Source: CAMLJR01 sp964631955 (GTDB lineage: Bacteria > Pseudomonadota > Gammaproteobacteria > Pseudomonadales > CAMLJR01). From it: a stretch of DNA of 64,000 nt. Under the pieces are notes generated by a model that was not told the DNA's origin, searched no databases, and was given only the letters and a program-made list of their open reading frames with translations. Shown in pieces: positions 42,188-52,598 of this stretch. Position 1 is the first letter of the stretch; every line of letters begins with the position of its first letter. The stretch lies in assembly GCA_964631955.1 (NCBI GenBank), contig CAZWBA010000014.1, positions 16,222 through 80,221 of the forward strand. The letters are read 5' to 3'. The position numbers and the translations under genes were made by a program.

Positions 42188-44083
42188 ATGGCTCGGATGA
42201 TAGGAATTGGGCTGGGTAATATTAAACAGTCAGGTGAGCGGCGGTTCGCCCAGCGTTTACAAAGTCATCTCGAAGATGATTATCTCGTTTGGTACGACGT
42301 ACCCGTCGGTAAGAAACGACGCTATCCCGATTTCATAATCCTTCATCCTCAACGTGGTCTTCTGTTTATCGAGGTGAAGGATTGGAAACCGGCGGCGCTG
42401 AAGCGCATAAATCCCACTAGCTGCACCATCGAGACGCCGACGGGCCGGCAAGAGGTTCCACATCCCCTGGAACAGGTGCGTCAATGTGCGTACACAGCCG
42501 TAAACGATCTCGTTCGCAATCCTCAATTACGCCAAAGTGAAGAAAAATACAGCGGCAAGCTAATTTGTCCCTATGGCTGGGGCGTTGTCTTCACAAATAT
42601 TGCTCGCGATCAAATTCAGCGCGCTATGCCCGATGATATTCGCGAGCGACTTCTACCGGATCATCTCGTCATCTACAAAGATGAAATGACGGAATCGGTT
42701 GACCCGGAGTTTTTCCAGTCAAAACTGTGGGACATGTTCAATGTCCGTTTCCCTAACAAGTTAACTCTGCCGCAAATCGACTGCATTCGTTGGCACATGT
42801 TCCCCGAGTTGCGCATCGGTGATAGTGGCCAGGCAACTCTTTTTCCAGAAGATGGTTTCCCAGAAGATGGGTCCGAGGTTGAGCTCGAAGAAGCCATTCC
42901 TGACATTATTCGAATCATGGATATTCAACAGGAGCAGTTGGCGCGCAGTTTGGGCGACGGCCATCGCGTCATTCATGGTGTGGCCGGATCAGGAAAAACG
43001 CTCATTCTTGGCTATCGCTGTATTCATCTTGCGCAGATATTGCATAAACCTATATTAGTGCTCTGCTTCAATATTACGCTCGCAGCGAAATTACGCGGTT
43101 TTATCAGTGCGCGTGGTATTCACGGTCAAGTACAGGTTTATCATTTTCATGATTGGTGTGGCCAACAATTAAAGACATACCACGTCGGTATATTACCGGG
43201 TGAAGGCGAGGTCTATGACCGTATGGTCGATTCCGTTATCGACGGTGTCGATAAAGGGATGATTCCGCGCGGCCAATATGGTGCCGTGTTAATCGATGAG
43301 GGCCATGATTTCGCACCCGAGTGGCTGCGGCTAGTGACGCAAATTATCGATCCCGAAACAAACTCGCTGCTTCTTCTTTACGACGATGCACAATCTATAT
43401 ATAGAAAACACAGCGCGCTCAAATTCAGTCTTGCCAGTGTCGGCATCCAGGCTCAGGGTCGGACCACCATTCTCAAGTTAAATTATCGAAATACGCGCGA
43501 AATCCTGGAGTTTGCTTACAACGTTGTAAAAGATTATTTCCATAGCAATGGTCAGGCAGATATCCCATTGATTCAGCCTGAAGCGGCTGGTATGTCGGGG
43601 CCATTCCCCATAGTAAAAACATTTAACGATTTACAAACGGAGGTTCAATATGTCGCGCAATGTGTATCGAAGTGGCACGAACAGGGTATTCCGTGGAAGG
43701 AAATAGCGATTCTTTATCCCGGCGGGGTTGCAGGAAAATTGATGGCACGTGCGTTGACCGAGCATGGCATTCCGCATCTATGGTTGGGGTCAAGTAAATA
43801 CAAAAAAAGCTATTCCTCGGACGTCGATCGAATAACTGTATTGAGTATTCACAGCAGCAAGGGTCTGGAGTTCCGAACCATCGTCATACTCGATGCCTCG
43901 TTTGAAAGAGAGCAGGTGAACTCAGACTCTATCGATCTGGAGGAGTCGATGCGGTTGTTATATGTGGGCATGACGCGCGCACGCGAGCGTCTATTAATTT
44001 CGAGTCATCGAAACAACACAATATCGTCGGCATTAAATTTAGAAGCGAACCCAGCAGCCCGAAGTTGCAATGTCTCGGTTTGA
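42188..44083 (+). CDS. NERD-domain UvrD-like superfamily 1 helicase
   Basis: 631 aa. The N-terminal NERD nuclease-related domain has YPDFIILH (Asp48) and FIEVKDW (Glu62, Lys64). The helicase part shows Walker A GVAGSGKT (264-271), LIDEGHDF, VLSIHSSKGLEF and LLYVGMTRARERL. A 15-base tandem duplication gives the repeat FPEDGFPEDG near residue 219. Such NERD-helicases occur in defence and repair islands; specific role unknown. Confidence 0.88.
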   Translation: MARMIGIGLGNIKQSGERRFAQRLQSHLEDDYLVWYDVPVGKKRRYPDFIILHPQRGLLFIEVKDWKPAALKRINPTSCTIETPTGRQEVPHPLEQVRQCAYTAVNDLVRNPQLRQSEEKYSGKLICPYGWGVVFTNIARDQIQRAMPDDIRERLLPDHLVIYKDEMTESVDPEFFQSKLWDMFNVRFPNKLTLPQIDCIRWHMFPELRIGDSGQATLFPEDGFPEDGSEVELEEAIPDIIRIMDIQQEQLARSLGDGHRVIHGVAGSGKTLILGYRCIHLAQILHKPILVLCFNITLAAKLRGFISARGIHGQVQVYHFHDWCGQQLKTYHVGILPGEGEVYDRMVDSVIDGVDKGMIPRGQYGAVLIDEGHDFAPEWLRLVTQIIDPETNSLLLLYDDAQSIYRKHSALKFSLASVGIQAQGRTTILKLNYRNTREILEFAYNVVKDYFHSNGQADIPLIQPEAAGMSGPFPIVKTFNDLQTEVQYVAQCVSKWHEQGIPWKEIAILYPGGVAGKLMARALTEHGIPHLWLGSSKYKKSYSSDVDRITVLSIHSSKGLEFRTIVILDASFEREQVNSDSIDLEESMRLLYVGMTRARERLLISSHRNNTISSALNLEANPAARSCNVSV

Positions 44084-44152
44084 AAACTCAAAGTGCCGTT
44101 AATGTAATAGAGAGCGCCTGGTCGGGAGTTTTTTTTGAAATCGAATAGTGAT

Positions 44153-44758
44153 ATGCGACAACAGGGAAAAATTACCCATTGGCAGGATGAAAAGGGTTTT
44201 GGGTTTATTAGGCCGGATCAGGGCGGCAAGGACGTTTTCGCCCACATCAGTGCATTTAACAATCGTCAGCGTCGCCCAGCGATGGATGATCTGGTTGTGT
44301 ATGAATCCAGACTGGATAAAAGCGGCCGGCATCGGGCTGTCGATATTTCTTATCTCGGTGAAAGATCAGCGACGTCCGTATCGAATCGCCGTACAGGGGT
44401 AGCGCTGTCACTGTCGCTGAGTATGTTCGCCTTTGTCGCTGCGGCGTATTTATTTGAAAGAATTCACGTCGCGGTCGTCGCGCTATACATGGTTGCCAGT
44501 GCGGTAGCGTTTTTGACCTATGCCTTCGATAAGTCTGCAGCCCAAAAAGATCGACGGCGTACACCGGAAAATACACTGCATTTTTTAGCGTTAATCGGCG
44601 GCTGGCCGGGCGCTTTGATGGCGCAGCGGTTGCTTCGTCATAAATCCAGAAAACTATCGTTTCAAATAATTTTCTGGATAACCGTCGTTATCAATTGTGC
44701 TGCGCTCAGCTACTTAATGACGGATGCGGGAGCCGCGAAGATAGCTTCTCTTATTTAA
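44153..44758 (+). CDS. Cold-shock domain-DUF1294 membrane protein
   Basis: 201 aa. An N-terminal cold-shock domain (GKITHWQDEKGFGFIRP with RNP1 KGFGFI and RNP2 DVFAHIS) is fused to a DUF1294 membrane domain of about three to four helices (GGWPGALMAQRLLRHKS is the DUF1294 signature). This is a known bacterial fusion of unknown function, possibly an RNA-binding membrane protein. An in-frame TTG at 44135 with GGGAG upstream is an alternative start. The stop overlaps that of the convergent hydrolase gene by 8 bases. Confidence 0.88.
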   Translation: MRQQGKITHWQDEKGFGFIRPDQGGKDVFAHISAFNNRQRRPAMDDLVVYESRLDKSGRHRAVDISYLGERSATSVSNRRTGVALSLSLSMFAFVAAAYLFERIHVAVVALYMVASAVAFLTYAFDKSAAQKDRRRTPENTLHFLALIGGWPGALMAQRLLRHKSRKLSFQIIFWITVVINCAALSYLMTDAGAAKIASLI

Positions 44759-45626
44759 ATAACACCTCTTTCTTTCGCGTTGTGGCATTGGCATCGCGCC
44801 ACAGCGTTGGCCATTGCTCGGCCCAGCAGCAACGGTGATCGAAGTTTTCTTTGATCAGGATTCGGGGGCGCTGGTTCGGAGGAAATAGAGCGGCAAATGC
44901 CGTTGCCATTGCCGGCGTTATGTTGTCGTCGTTGGCGCCGACAAAATGGAGCTGCTTCAGGCCGTGCAGACGCTCGATGTCTGCGGCGGGATTCAGCGAT
45001 TTCGTGAGCGGCGCGTATCCATGCGTTTTCGCCCAGGCGACCGGATCGAGATTTCCCGCTACGGTAATTATCCTTTCCACATCGTCGCGTCGCGCGGCTA
45101 CCAATGCCGCCACCGCGGCGCCGCCGGAATATCCGACCAGGGTCAGTCTGCCCGCGCGATGACGTTCTTTCAGCACAGTGATCGCGCGGTCGGTCGACGC
45201 AATGACGTCGGCTGCGAATCGCGCGTCGGTCCAGAAACCGATGTTGCATGGTGTTCCGGCTTCAATGTATTGGCAGGGCCGTGCGAGATACACCGCCACG
45301 CCGTCGGGCTGCGCCAGCGCCAGTCGCAAGCCGATCGGGTCGACAGGCGTGGGATCGCGCGACGGCTGGGAGGCCGTGATCCAGGCGAGTCCGTCGCCTT
45401 CGATGTAAACCGTGAGCTGGTCTGACGGTACGGCTACCGCGGCGCCGTACATCATCAATTGAAAGGGTCCGGCGGAGATTCTTTCCCCCTGCCAGGAGCG
45501 GGTTACAGCCAGTTCATCGGCAAAATGCTTGCGCTCGTCCGGCGCGGGCAAACTGTTGCACGCGCTGCACAGGACCGCGCTCACCGCCGCCATCAACACC
45601 AGCGCCCGCTGCATGATATTCAACAT
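44751..45626 (-). CDS. Exported alpha/beta hydrolase
   Basis: 291 aa from Met at 45626 (an ATG at 45638 adds four residues and abuts the terminator T run). A hydrophobic N-terminus (MQRALVLMAAVSAVLCSAC) is a signal peptide, possibly a lipoprotein signal although the lipobox is imperfect. The hydrolase fold shows GYSGGA as nucleophile elbow and ENFDHRCCW as a possible His region. Probable periplasmic or membrane-anchored esterase of unknown substrate. Confidence 0.75.
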   Translation of the reverse strand: MLNIMQRALVLMAAVSAVLCSACNSLPAPDERKHFADELAVTRSWQGERISAGPFQLMMYGAAVAVPSDQLTVYIEGDGLAWITASQPSRDPTPVDPIGLRLALAQPDGVAVYLARPCQYIEAGTPCNIGFWTDARFAADVIASTDRAITVLKERHRAGRLTLVGYSGGAAVAALVAARRDDVERIITVAGNLDPVAWAKTHGYAPLTKSLNPAADIERLHGLKQLHFVGANDDNITPAMATAFAALFPPNQRPRILIKENFDHRCCWAEQWPTLWRDANATTRKKEVLFK

Positions 45627-45642
45627 GCGATCGCTCACTCAT

Positions 45643-45673
45643 AAAAAAAGCCATGCAGTTTCCGGCATGGCTT
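45643..45673 (-). terminator. Terminator of the autotransporter gene
   Basis: Read on the minus strand, the arms AAGCCATGC and GCATGGCTT close an 8-base loop and are followed by seven T residues. It lies 18 bases after the autotransporter stop and just before the hydrolase gene. Confidence 0.85.
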
Positions 45674-45690
45674 CAGGGTCGTTCAATCCG

Positions 45691-48600
45691 CTAGAACTTC
45701 CAGTTCACTTTCACCGAGGCCGACTGGTTTTCGAAGCCTGAGCGGGCCTCGGCATCGTAGCGAAGCGATACGTCCATCGTGTCGGTGAGCTGGTACTTCA
45801 CGCCAGCACCGCCACGGTACAGCCACGCATCCGGCTCGATGCCGCGCGTTGCGAACGAGACACCCGGCGCACCGGCATAGGCCGCGGTGATCGATGCCTC
45901 GCGCGCCATCGTGTCATAGCCGACACCCAGATCCACCGACGCGGTGAGGTGCGTGTCGATGCGGTATTCCAGCTTTCCTGCCACGCCCACAATGAGCTGT
46001 TCCACGTTGCGGCTGTCGACTTCCAGATTCAACGCGCCCGCCCCGGTCTCCCGATAGGCATCATCGTGAATCCGCGAGTAGTCGGCACGCACCGATGGCG
46101 TCAGTGTTATCGCGCTGTTCAGGACGAAGGACTGCGAGAGCCCTACACCGGCATGCGCGCTGATGCTGTCGTAGTCGGACTCGGCGACGGTCGAGAAATC
46201 CGACATCTTGCGGACGCCCTCGGTGTGATTCCGGCCCAGGTCGACCTGATAGCTCAGCTCGCGCCGGCCACCGAGATCGTAGGTGCCGTAGCCGATCAAC
46301 TGGTAGATATCGATATCGGCGCTCTGTGGCGCGATACTGGAGTTTCCGTCGACATTGGCGCTGGCGTACGCAAACGCGACGCCCACGGTGTGTCGGGAAT
46401 GGATTTGACCGTCGACACCCAGCGCCAATCCCCCCGTTTTCGCTTCGAATCCGGCCACGCCGTTGCGATCATCCTGATCGGCGCGGCTGCCAAACGGCTT
46501 GAGCCAGACGTTGCGTTCGGTCAGGAAGGCATCGCCCGACGAGGCACCGTAGCCTCCCTGTCGGGCCTGAATGATGCTGTTGATGCTGGTCAGTGTATTT
46601 TGCGTGCTGAGCATGCTGCCGCCGGTCAGCAGAGGTAATGACTGCGTCACGGCACGGTTGATCTGCGCTTCGCTCCCCGATACCGGAATGAAGGCGGCGG
46701 CCAGCGCACCCTGCGGATCGCTCGCAAAAGTTGCATCCAGCGCGCGCGCCGCGCCCGTCGCAGGGGTATTGCCGAAGTCCGACACGATCTGCGTCACCGT
46801 GGTAGCCGGGGTCTCGTTGCCGGCATCCGGCGTTGAAATCGTCAGGTCGACATCGTTGGCGCGGTACACAGCGGTGAAGTCGAACAGAATGCTGTTATCG
46901 GTGACCTGCGCGAAGGTGCCGCTGACGCCATCGGTGGCATGCACGACACTGAGCAGAGAGCCGCTCAGCGATGGGCTGCCGATCACATCGATCGCGAGCG
47001 TGCCGTCCAGCTGCGCGGTCCCGTCAACATTCAGCTTGCCGTAGCTGTCGACACCCGATACCGATGTGGTCAGGGTGCCGGTGCTGCCATTAGTGAAATC
47101 CCCATCCACCGACAGCGTCTTGCCGGCGGCGATCGTCGTTGTACCGGCGTTGTTCAGGTCATTGACGCTGGCGTCGTCGGCGAGCAATTCGGCGAGATAA
47201 TCGATAACCACCTGACTGCTGCTCAGCGCCGCGCCATCCGTCAGCGCGAGTGTTCCGCCGGCCACCTGCGTGGCGCCGGTGTAGGTGTTGACGCCGGAGA
47301 GCGTGGTGGTGCCGCTGCCTTGCAGCACCAGGCTGCCGAGGCCGGAGATGACGCCGGACAACGTCGCGTCGTGGCCATCGTTATCGAAGGTATTGAACGC
47401 GGAGTTCTCGCCAGCCGATAGCGTAATAGCGCGCGCGCTGCTGAAATCCGCGCTGGTGCGCAGCGTGGCGTTATACAGACTCAGCGCGCCGCCGACCGCA
47501 CCCAGGTTGGCATCGCGATCGACCGCCAGCGTGGTGCCCTCGCCGACCGTGGTACCGCCCTGGTAGGTGTTGGTACCCGACAGCGTTTTCGTACCGCCGC
47601 TGGCCACCGACAGGCCGCCCGTGCCGGAGATGACGCCGGAGAAGGTAGAGCTGCTGTTGTTGGCACCCACTACCAGCGTGGCCGAACCCAGCGTGACGTT
47701 GCCGCTGCCGGCCAGCGAATCGACGTGCTGGTTGAAGTTGTTCAGATCGAAGGTCGCACCCGAGGCGACCGTCAGTTCCGTCGACGTCGACAATGCGTGG
47801 GCAATTCCCGCCTGCAGCGTGCCGGCATTGATGGTGGTGGCGCCACTGTAGGTGTTGACGCCCGCCAGCGTGGTGGTGCCGCTGCCGGTTTTGGTCAGAC
47901 CGCCGGCGCCCGAGATATCGCCCGAAAAGGTGGTGCTGGTGTTGTTACTGCCCGCCGTCAGCGTCGCCGAACCGAGCGTGACATCGCCGGCACCCGCCAG
48001 CGAACCGACCGACTGGTTGTAGTTGTTCAAGTTGAAGGTCGCGCCCGAAGCAACCGTCACCGCCGTCGACGCCGACAGCGCGTTGGCCACTCCCGTCTGC
48101 AGCGTGCCGGCATTGATGTTGGTGGCGCCGGTGTAGGTGTTGACGCCCGACAGCGTGGTGGTGCCGCTGCCGGCGAAGGTGAGGCTGCCGTTGCCGGAGA
48201 TGACACCGGAGAAGCTGTCGTTATGACCGCCGTTGTCGATGGTGCTGGCGGTGTTTTGTGTCAGCACAATAGCGCGTGCGCTGATGACATCGGCTGTGGT
48301 CAGCAGTGTGCCGCCACTCAAGGTCAGATCGCCGCTGACATCGCCGAGACTGGCATCGCTGTCGATGCTCAGCGTGCCCGCCTGAACATCCCAGGGGGTA
48401 ATGACCGGAATGATTTGATACGTTGGCGTGCCGCAAAACACGGGGTCACCCGGGAACATGTCGCACAATACCGGGTTTGCGTTGGGATCAGGAATTCCGA
48501 TGACCCCGGGAACCGGCGCGCCGGTAAGAGACCAGATACCACTCCCTCTCTTTGTATAACTGGCGAAACCGTCGACACTCGTCATATTTAGCGTGTTGCT

Positions 48601-49572
48601 CAGCGAACCTTCCAGAATCAGCGTATCGCCACCGTTGGTACTGCCGCTGCTGCTGATCAGGTTGCCCGAGATTATCGAGCCATCCTGCAGGATCAGCGTG
48701 TTGCCGCCCCCCGAGAGCTCGATCGCGTTGCCCGCCACACCGTTGCCCGCGTTATAGCTACCCGGACCGCCGTTCCCCGCAGTACCGCCACTGATGGTGC
48801 CCGAGTTGTAAATCGTCGCATTACCCGTCGCCACGACACCGGCACCACCATTGCCGCCTTTACCGCCTTGTGCGGAGGCGTTGCCGCCCCCCAGGCCGTT
48901 GCCCCCGGTGAGGGTGCCCGAATTGATCAGCGTAAACCCGGAACCACTAACAGCCGCGCCGCCGTTGCCGCCATCACCGCCATACCCCCAGCCCGAGCCG
49001 CCGGCGCCGCCGCCCAGGCCGCCACTTACCGTACCGGTGTTGGTGAAATCGAAGTCCGTGCCGGAAACGCCCGCACCACCCGCCCCACCGTTACCGCTCC
49101 GGCTCCAGGTGCCCGACGCAACGCCCCCGGCGCCCCCAGCGCCCCCAACAATCTGGCCATCACTGCTCAATGTGAAGTCGGTACCGGTGAGTGCTGCGCT
49201 GCCGCCGCCGCCATGACCCGCCTGACTGTCATCGCCGCTGGCATTACCACCGGTACCACCCGTGGTGCCGATGATCGTCTCGCTGCTCGCCAGGTCGTAG
49301 TCGCTGCCCGCCGCGTCCAGTATCTGCGGGCCTGCGCCGCTGGTCAGCGTGGTATCCGCCAGCGCCGGCATGGCCACCAAACCCAGCGCCAGCGCGATGG
49401 CCGCCGCCAGACACCGCAATGGCAGGCTGAACGCGATGGCCGCGAGCGGGGTTGCAACTGCGCCCACGACACCGCTGCCGCCCGCCGATTTTTTCTGCTG
49501 CGGCCCGGTCTCTGCCGTGACCTGCAGCAATCCGAGCGCGCGATTGAAAACGAGGCGATAGACGTGGTTCAT
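45691..49572 (-). CDS. Autotransporter with PATR beta-strand repeats (type Va secretion)
   Basis: 1293 aa from the ATG at 49572; the frame is open 103 codons further but that part is not autotransporter-like. The start MNHVYRLVFNRALGLLQVTAE is an extended signal peptide region, followed by a signal peptide ending PALA. A glycine-rich passenger (about 80-250) is followed by several repeats of the 'SGTTTLSGVNTYTGAT' type (passenger-associated transport repeats, about 380-720). A C-terminal autotransporter barrel (about 1030-1293) begins near NVWLKPFGSR and ends in KVNWKF with the terminal Phe. Probably an adhesin or surface protein. Confidence 0.92.
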   Translation of the reverse strand: MNHVYRLVFNRALGLLQVTAETGPQQKKSAGGSGVVGAVATPLAAIAFSLPLRCLAAAIALALGLVAMPALADTTLTSGAGPQILDAAGSDYDLASSETIIGTTGGTGGNASGDDSQAGHGGGGSAALTGTDFTLSSDGQIVGGAGGAGGVASGTWSRSGNGGAGGAGVSGTDFDFTNTGTVSGGLGGGAGGSGWGYGGDGGNGGAAVSGSGFTLINSGTLTGGNGLGGGNASAQGGKGGNGGAGVVATGNATIYNSGTISGGTAGNGGPGSYNAGNGVAGNAIELSGGGNTLILQDGSIISGNLISSSGSTNGGDTLILEGSLSNTLNMTSVDGFASYTKRGSGIWSLTGAPVPGVIGIPDPNANPVLCDMFPGDPVFCGTPTYQIIPVITPWDVQAGTLSIDSDASLGDVSGDLTLSGGTLLTTADVISARAIVLTQNTASTIDNGGHNDSFSGVISGNGSLTFAGSGTTTLSGVNTYTGATNINAGTLQTGVANALSASTAVTVASGATFNLNNYNQSVGSLAGAGDVTLGSATLTAGSNNTSTTFSGDISGAGGLTKTGSGTTTLAGVNTYSGATTINAGTLQAGIAHALSTSTELTVASGATFDLNNFNQHVDSLAGSGNVTLGSATLVVGANNSSSTFSGVISGTGGLSVASGGTKTLSGTNTYQGGTTVGEGTTLAVDRDANLGAVGGALSLYNATLRTSADFSSARAITLSAGENSAFNTFDNDGHDATLSGVISGLGSLVLQGSGTTTLSGVNTYTGATQVAGGTLALTDGAALSSSQVVIDYLAELLADDASVNDLNNAGTTTIAAGKTLSVDGDFTNGSTGTLTTSVSGVDSYGKLNVDGTAQLDGTLAIDVIGSPSLSGSLLSVVHATDGVSGTFAQVTDNSILFDFTAVYRANDVDLTISTPDAGNETPATTVTQIVSDFGNTPATGAARALDATFASDPQGALAAAFIPVSGSEAQINRAVTQSLPLLTGGSMLSTQNTLTSINSIIQARQGGYGASSGDAFLTERNVWLKPFGSRADQDDRNGVAGFEAKTGGLALGVDGQIHSRHTVGVAFAYASANVDGNSSIAPQSADIDIYQLIGYGTYDLGGRRELSYQVDLGRNHTEGVRKMSDFSTVAESDYDSISAHAGVGLSQSFVLNSAITLTPSVRADYSRIHDDAYRETGAGALNLEVDSRNVEQLIVGVAGKLEYRIDTHLTASVDLGVGYDTMAREASITAAYAGAPGVSFATRGIEPDAWLYRGGAGVKYQLTDTMDVSLRYDAEARSGFENQSASVKVNWKF

Positions 49573-49922
49573 GCGTTCTTCTCTGGTTGTTTGTCGATTA
49601 ATGGATGCTTGACGAAGATTGAAAAAGCACCCGCTGCCGCAGAGTGGAGCCCGAACGTGGAAGACCCGAATGCAGAGCGCGCATAGCCGGGGAATGGCTC
49701 CTTCGATGCGCACAGGGCGCGGTGATGTGAATACTCGTGAATGACGCGAGACAGCGATTCGAATGAACCGCCAGCAGCTCCGCCGCCATAGGAAAACCGT
49801 TAGGCCGGAAGCTTTGCGTCTCTGGCTTTCACCAGATTTGCCAACATGTCCACAGTCTAGTTGGGAACAACCGATCGTCAATTATCGCTGCCGCCGGAGC
49901 GGTGCTAACAATTCGGTCGGGA
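49573..49922. promoter_or_regulatory. Autotransporter upstream region
   Basis: 350 bases between the autotransporter and the MgtC-like gene. On the minus strand TTGACG (49876-49881) and TAGACT (49854-49859), 16 bases apart, form a plausible sigma-70 promoter about 280 bases from the start codon, giving a long leader. Nothing else is recognised. Confidence 0.35.
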
Positions 49923-51191
49923 TCAGCCATTCACCATTTGCAGAATCAGCGGCGTCATGCCGAATGACATGCCGAGAGCCATCGCCAGGAAACCGAAACC
50001 CACCGAGCGGGCAAGAGATACCGAGCCCATCAGAACCGTGATGCCGAACTTGAAAATGAAATTCGCAAACATGGCGATGGAAATGGCAATCGCGACCTGC
50101 GAAGGCTCCAGCGCGGAGGTATTGATCATGCGCAGCGTGGATACCGCGATGGCGTCGAGATCGGTCAATCCGGAAACGAACGCGGCCAGATAAGTTCCCA
50201 CCACACCGATCACGTTATTCATCCACGCGACCAGCACGGAGACCACGGCAAACAGCGCGGCAAACGTCAATGCGGCGCGCAATTCGGTCGGGTTTTCTAT
50301 TTCGAAGGAAAATGTCGGCGCTTCCGTCGCTCTTTCGCGGTAGTGATGCATCCATAAAAAATACAGACCACCGCCGGCAACGCCGCCGATCAATATCGGC
50401 AACAGCTTGGTCAGAATGGTCGGTGCGATAAGCAGCGCGAATATGCCGACGCGAAAATATAAAACCAGATTGGCGACGATCACCGCGCTCGCCGACAGCG
50501 CCGTCAATTTCGGTTCGCGCTGCGCCCGCCGCGAAAATGCCAGCGTGGTGGCTGTCGTCGATGCCAGCCCGCCAAAAATTCCCGCCATCAGAAATCCCCG
50601 TCGCGCGCCGAACAAACGCAGGGCGATATAGCCGGCGAGGCTCACCCCCGAAATAAGCACCACCATCAGCACGATTCGATAGGGATTGAGCGCGCCGAAT
50701 GGATCGAACGTTCGATCGGGCAGTACGGGCAGCAAAATAAACGCGAGCACGCCAAATTGAATGAACGACACGTAATCGCGTGGCGACAGATGCCGCGTGG
50801 CGCTGTGCAGTTCGGTGCGAAAATACAGCAGTGCCATCGTCGTGATGGCGAGCGTGACCGCGACATTGTCGTGACCGAACCATAACAGCGTGCCGAGCGC
50901 GAAGGTGATCAGCGCGGCGATCACGGTGGTGGTGCCCGAATCCGCCTGCGGATCCTGGTCGCGACTGTAGGCGGCGATCATCGCGCCACCGACGATGGCC
51001 GCGATGATGACGATGATCCACGGCGCATCGATCTGCTGACCGATGTACGCGAATAACGCTCCCGCCAGGGCGATCAGTCCGAACGTCCGCAAGCCCGCCT
51101 TCGCTCCCGGATGACGTTCGCGCTCGACACCGATCAGCAGCCCGAGCGCCAGGCTTTTCGCGAAAAGAATCAGTTGAGAAATATCGTCCAT
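49923..51191 (-). CDS. MgtC/SapB-DUF4010 membrane protein
   Basis: 422 aa with about 11-12 membrane segments. The N-terminus (LALGLLIGVERE, GLRTFGLIALAGALFAYIG) is an MgtC/SapB domain, followed by a DUF4010 domain (GGLASTTATTLAFSRRA). Function is not settled; probably transport or metal/stress-related. It is the last gene of the four-gene operon starting at 55111, 45 bases after the MBL gene. Confidence 0.88.
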   Translation of the reverse strand: MDDISQLILFAKSLALGLLIGVERERHPGAKAGLRTFGLIALAGALFAYIGQQIDAPWIIVIIAAIVGGAMIAAYSRDQDPQADSGTTTVIAALITFALGTLLWFGHDNVAVTLAITTMALLYFRTELHSATRHLSPRDYVSFIQFGVLAFILLPVLPDRTFDPFGALNPYRIVLMVVLISGVSLAGYIALRLFGARRGFLMAGIFGGLASTTATTLAFSRRAQREPKLTALSASAVIVANLVLYFRVGIFALLIAPTILTKLLPILIGGVAGGGLYFLWMHHYRERATEAPTFSFEIENPTELRAALTFAALFAVVSVLVAWMNNVIGVVGTYLAAFVSGLTDLDAIAVSTLRMINTSALEPSQVAIAISIAMFANFIFKFGITVLMGSVSLARSVGFGFLAMALGMSFGMTPLILQMVNG

Positions 51192-51236
51192 TGTTCCTGT
51201 CTCTGTACAACGCTCGTCAGAAAAATATGCGCCTGC

Positions 51237-52589
51237 TTACAAAATAAATTCCTGCGCCATTTCCGGCACGATCGCATCCCACTTGAAACGCGCTTCAATT
51301 TTTTGTCGCAGGCTATCTGCAGCGAGCGGTTCGCCGTGTGTGATGAAAACTTTTTTCGGCGGCTTTTCGAAATGCGTCAGCCACTGACAGATTTCGTTGT
51401 AATCGGCGTGCGCCGAAAGCTCCATCATCTGTTCGACTTCGCAATTGATGGGAACGTATTGGCCGAAAATTTTCAGCGTCGTCGAGCCGTTCAGCAGCGC
51501 ATGGCCGCGCGTTCCCTCCGCCTGATAACCGGAAATGATCAGCGTGTTGCGATGGTTGGCGCCGAAGGCGCGCAAATGATGAAGAATGCGGCCGCCCGTC
51601 ATCATGCCCGCGCCCGCGATAATCACTTTGGGCGTCGTTTTTGCGCTGAGCCGTTTGGAGTCGTCGCGATCCCTCACATAGGTGACACCGTTGCACAGCG
51701 CGTCGCATTCCGCGCGGCTCAATCGATGGTCGGAACCGTAGCGGCAGAACACATCGGTGACATCGATGGCCATCGGGCTATCCAGAAAAAAGGGAATATC
51801 CGGAATTTCACGCGCGGCGCGCAGCTGCGTCAGCAAATGCAACAGCTCCTGCGCTCGCCCCACCGCAAACGCGGGAATCATGACGACGCCGCCACGCGCG
51901 GCGGTGCGGGTGATGATTTCCTTCAGGCGTGTGCGCGGATCGTTGGTCGCATGCAGGCGGTTGCCGTAGGTCGATTCGACCACGAGAAAATCGGTATGCC
52001 GAATGGGCTCCGGTGCCTTCATGACCAGATCGGCCTGTCGACCCAGATCGCCGCTGAAGGTAATGGTTTTTCCGCCCGCTTCGATCTGCACGCACGATGC
52101 ACCGAGAATATGGCCCGCCGGTGAAAAACGCACCTGCAGATCGCCGATGGCAAAACCGGCGTGATACGGCCGGGGTTCAAAAGAACGCAGGCTGCCCAGC
52201 GCCTCTTCCTCGGTGTACAACGGTTGCGCAGGGCGGTGCTTGGTGTAGCCGTGTTTATTGGCGCGCTGTGCATCGTCTTCCTGCAGGCGGCCGCTGTCGG
52301 GCAATAGTATTTTCGCCAGTGCTTCGGTGGCGTGCGTGCAGTAGACCGGGCCTTTGAATCCTTCGCGAATGAGTCGCGGCAGATAGCCGCTGTGATCGAG
52401 ATGCGCGTGCGTCAGTACCACTGCATCGATTTTTTCGGCGGGAAACGGCAGTGGCTGCCAGTTGCGCAGGCGCACATTTTTGACGCCCTGAAAGAGTCCG
52501 CAATCGATCAGCACCGAGGTGTTGCCGTGACGCAGCAAATAACGCGAGCCCGTCACCGTGCCAGCGGCGCCGAGGAATTGAATTTTCAT
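51237..52589 (-). CDS. MBL-fold RNA-processing exonuclease (beta-CASP type)
   Basis: 450 aa. The metallo-beta-lactamase motif HAHLDHSG lies near residue 61, with further metal ligands in SGDLG and a C-terminal HG (VFITHGE). The beta-CASP insert is indicated by FFLDSPMAIDVT. The family (YSH1/CPSF73-like) cuts RNA or degrades it 5'-3'. Placed after a PRPP-synthetase-like gene and a nucleoside phosphorylase, it may supply nucleotides for salvage. Confidence 0.88.
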   Translation of the reverse strand: MKIQFLGAAGTVTGSRYLLRHGNTSVLIDCGLFQGVKNVRLRNWQPLPFPAEKIDAVVLTHAHLDHSGYLPRLIREGFKGPVYCTHATEALAKILLPDSGRLQEDDAQRANKHGYTKHRPAQPLYTEEEALGSLRSFEPRPYHAGFAIGDLQVRFSPAGHILGASCVQIEAGGKTITFSGDLGRQADLVMKAPEPIRHTDFLVVESTYGNRLHATNDPRTRLKEIITRTAARGGVVMIPAFAVGRAQELLHLLTQLRAAREIPDIPFFLDSPMAIDVTDVFCRYGSDHRLSRAECDALCNGVTYVRDRDDSKRLSAKTTPKVIIAGAGMMTGGRILHHLRAFGANHRNTLIISGYQAEGTRGHALLNGSTTLKIFGQYVPINCEVEQMMELSAHADYNEICQWLTHFEKPPKKVFITHGEPLAADSLRQKIEARFKWDAIVPEMAQEFIL

Positions 52590-52598
52590 GCAGACTCC

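Noticed and set aside
46939..49686. Long open frames on the plus strand opposite the autotransporter (e.g. 46939-47421, 47725-48591, 48868-49686)
   Set aside because: They are antisense shadows of a GC-rich repetitive gene, with Arg/Ala/Pro-rich low-complexity translations and no ribosome-binding sites.
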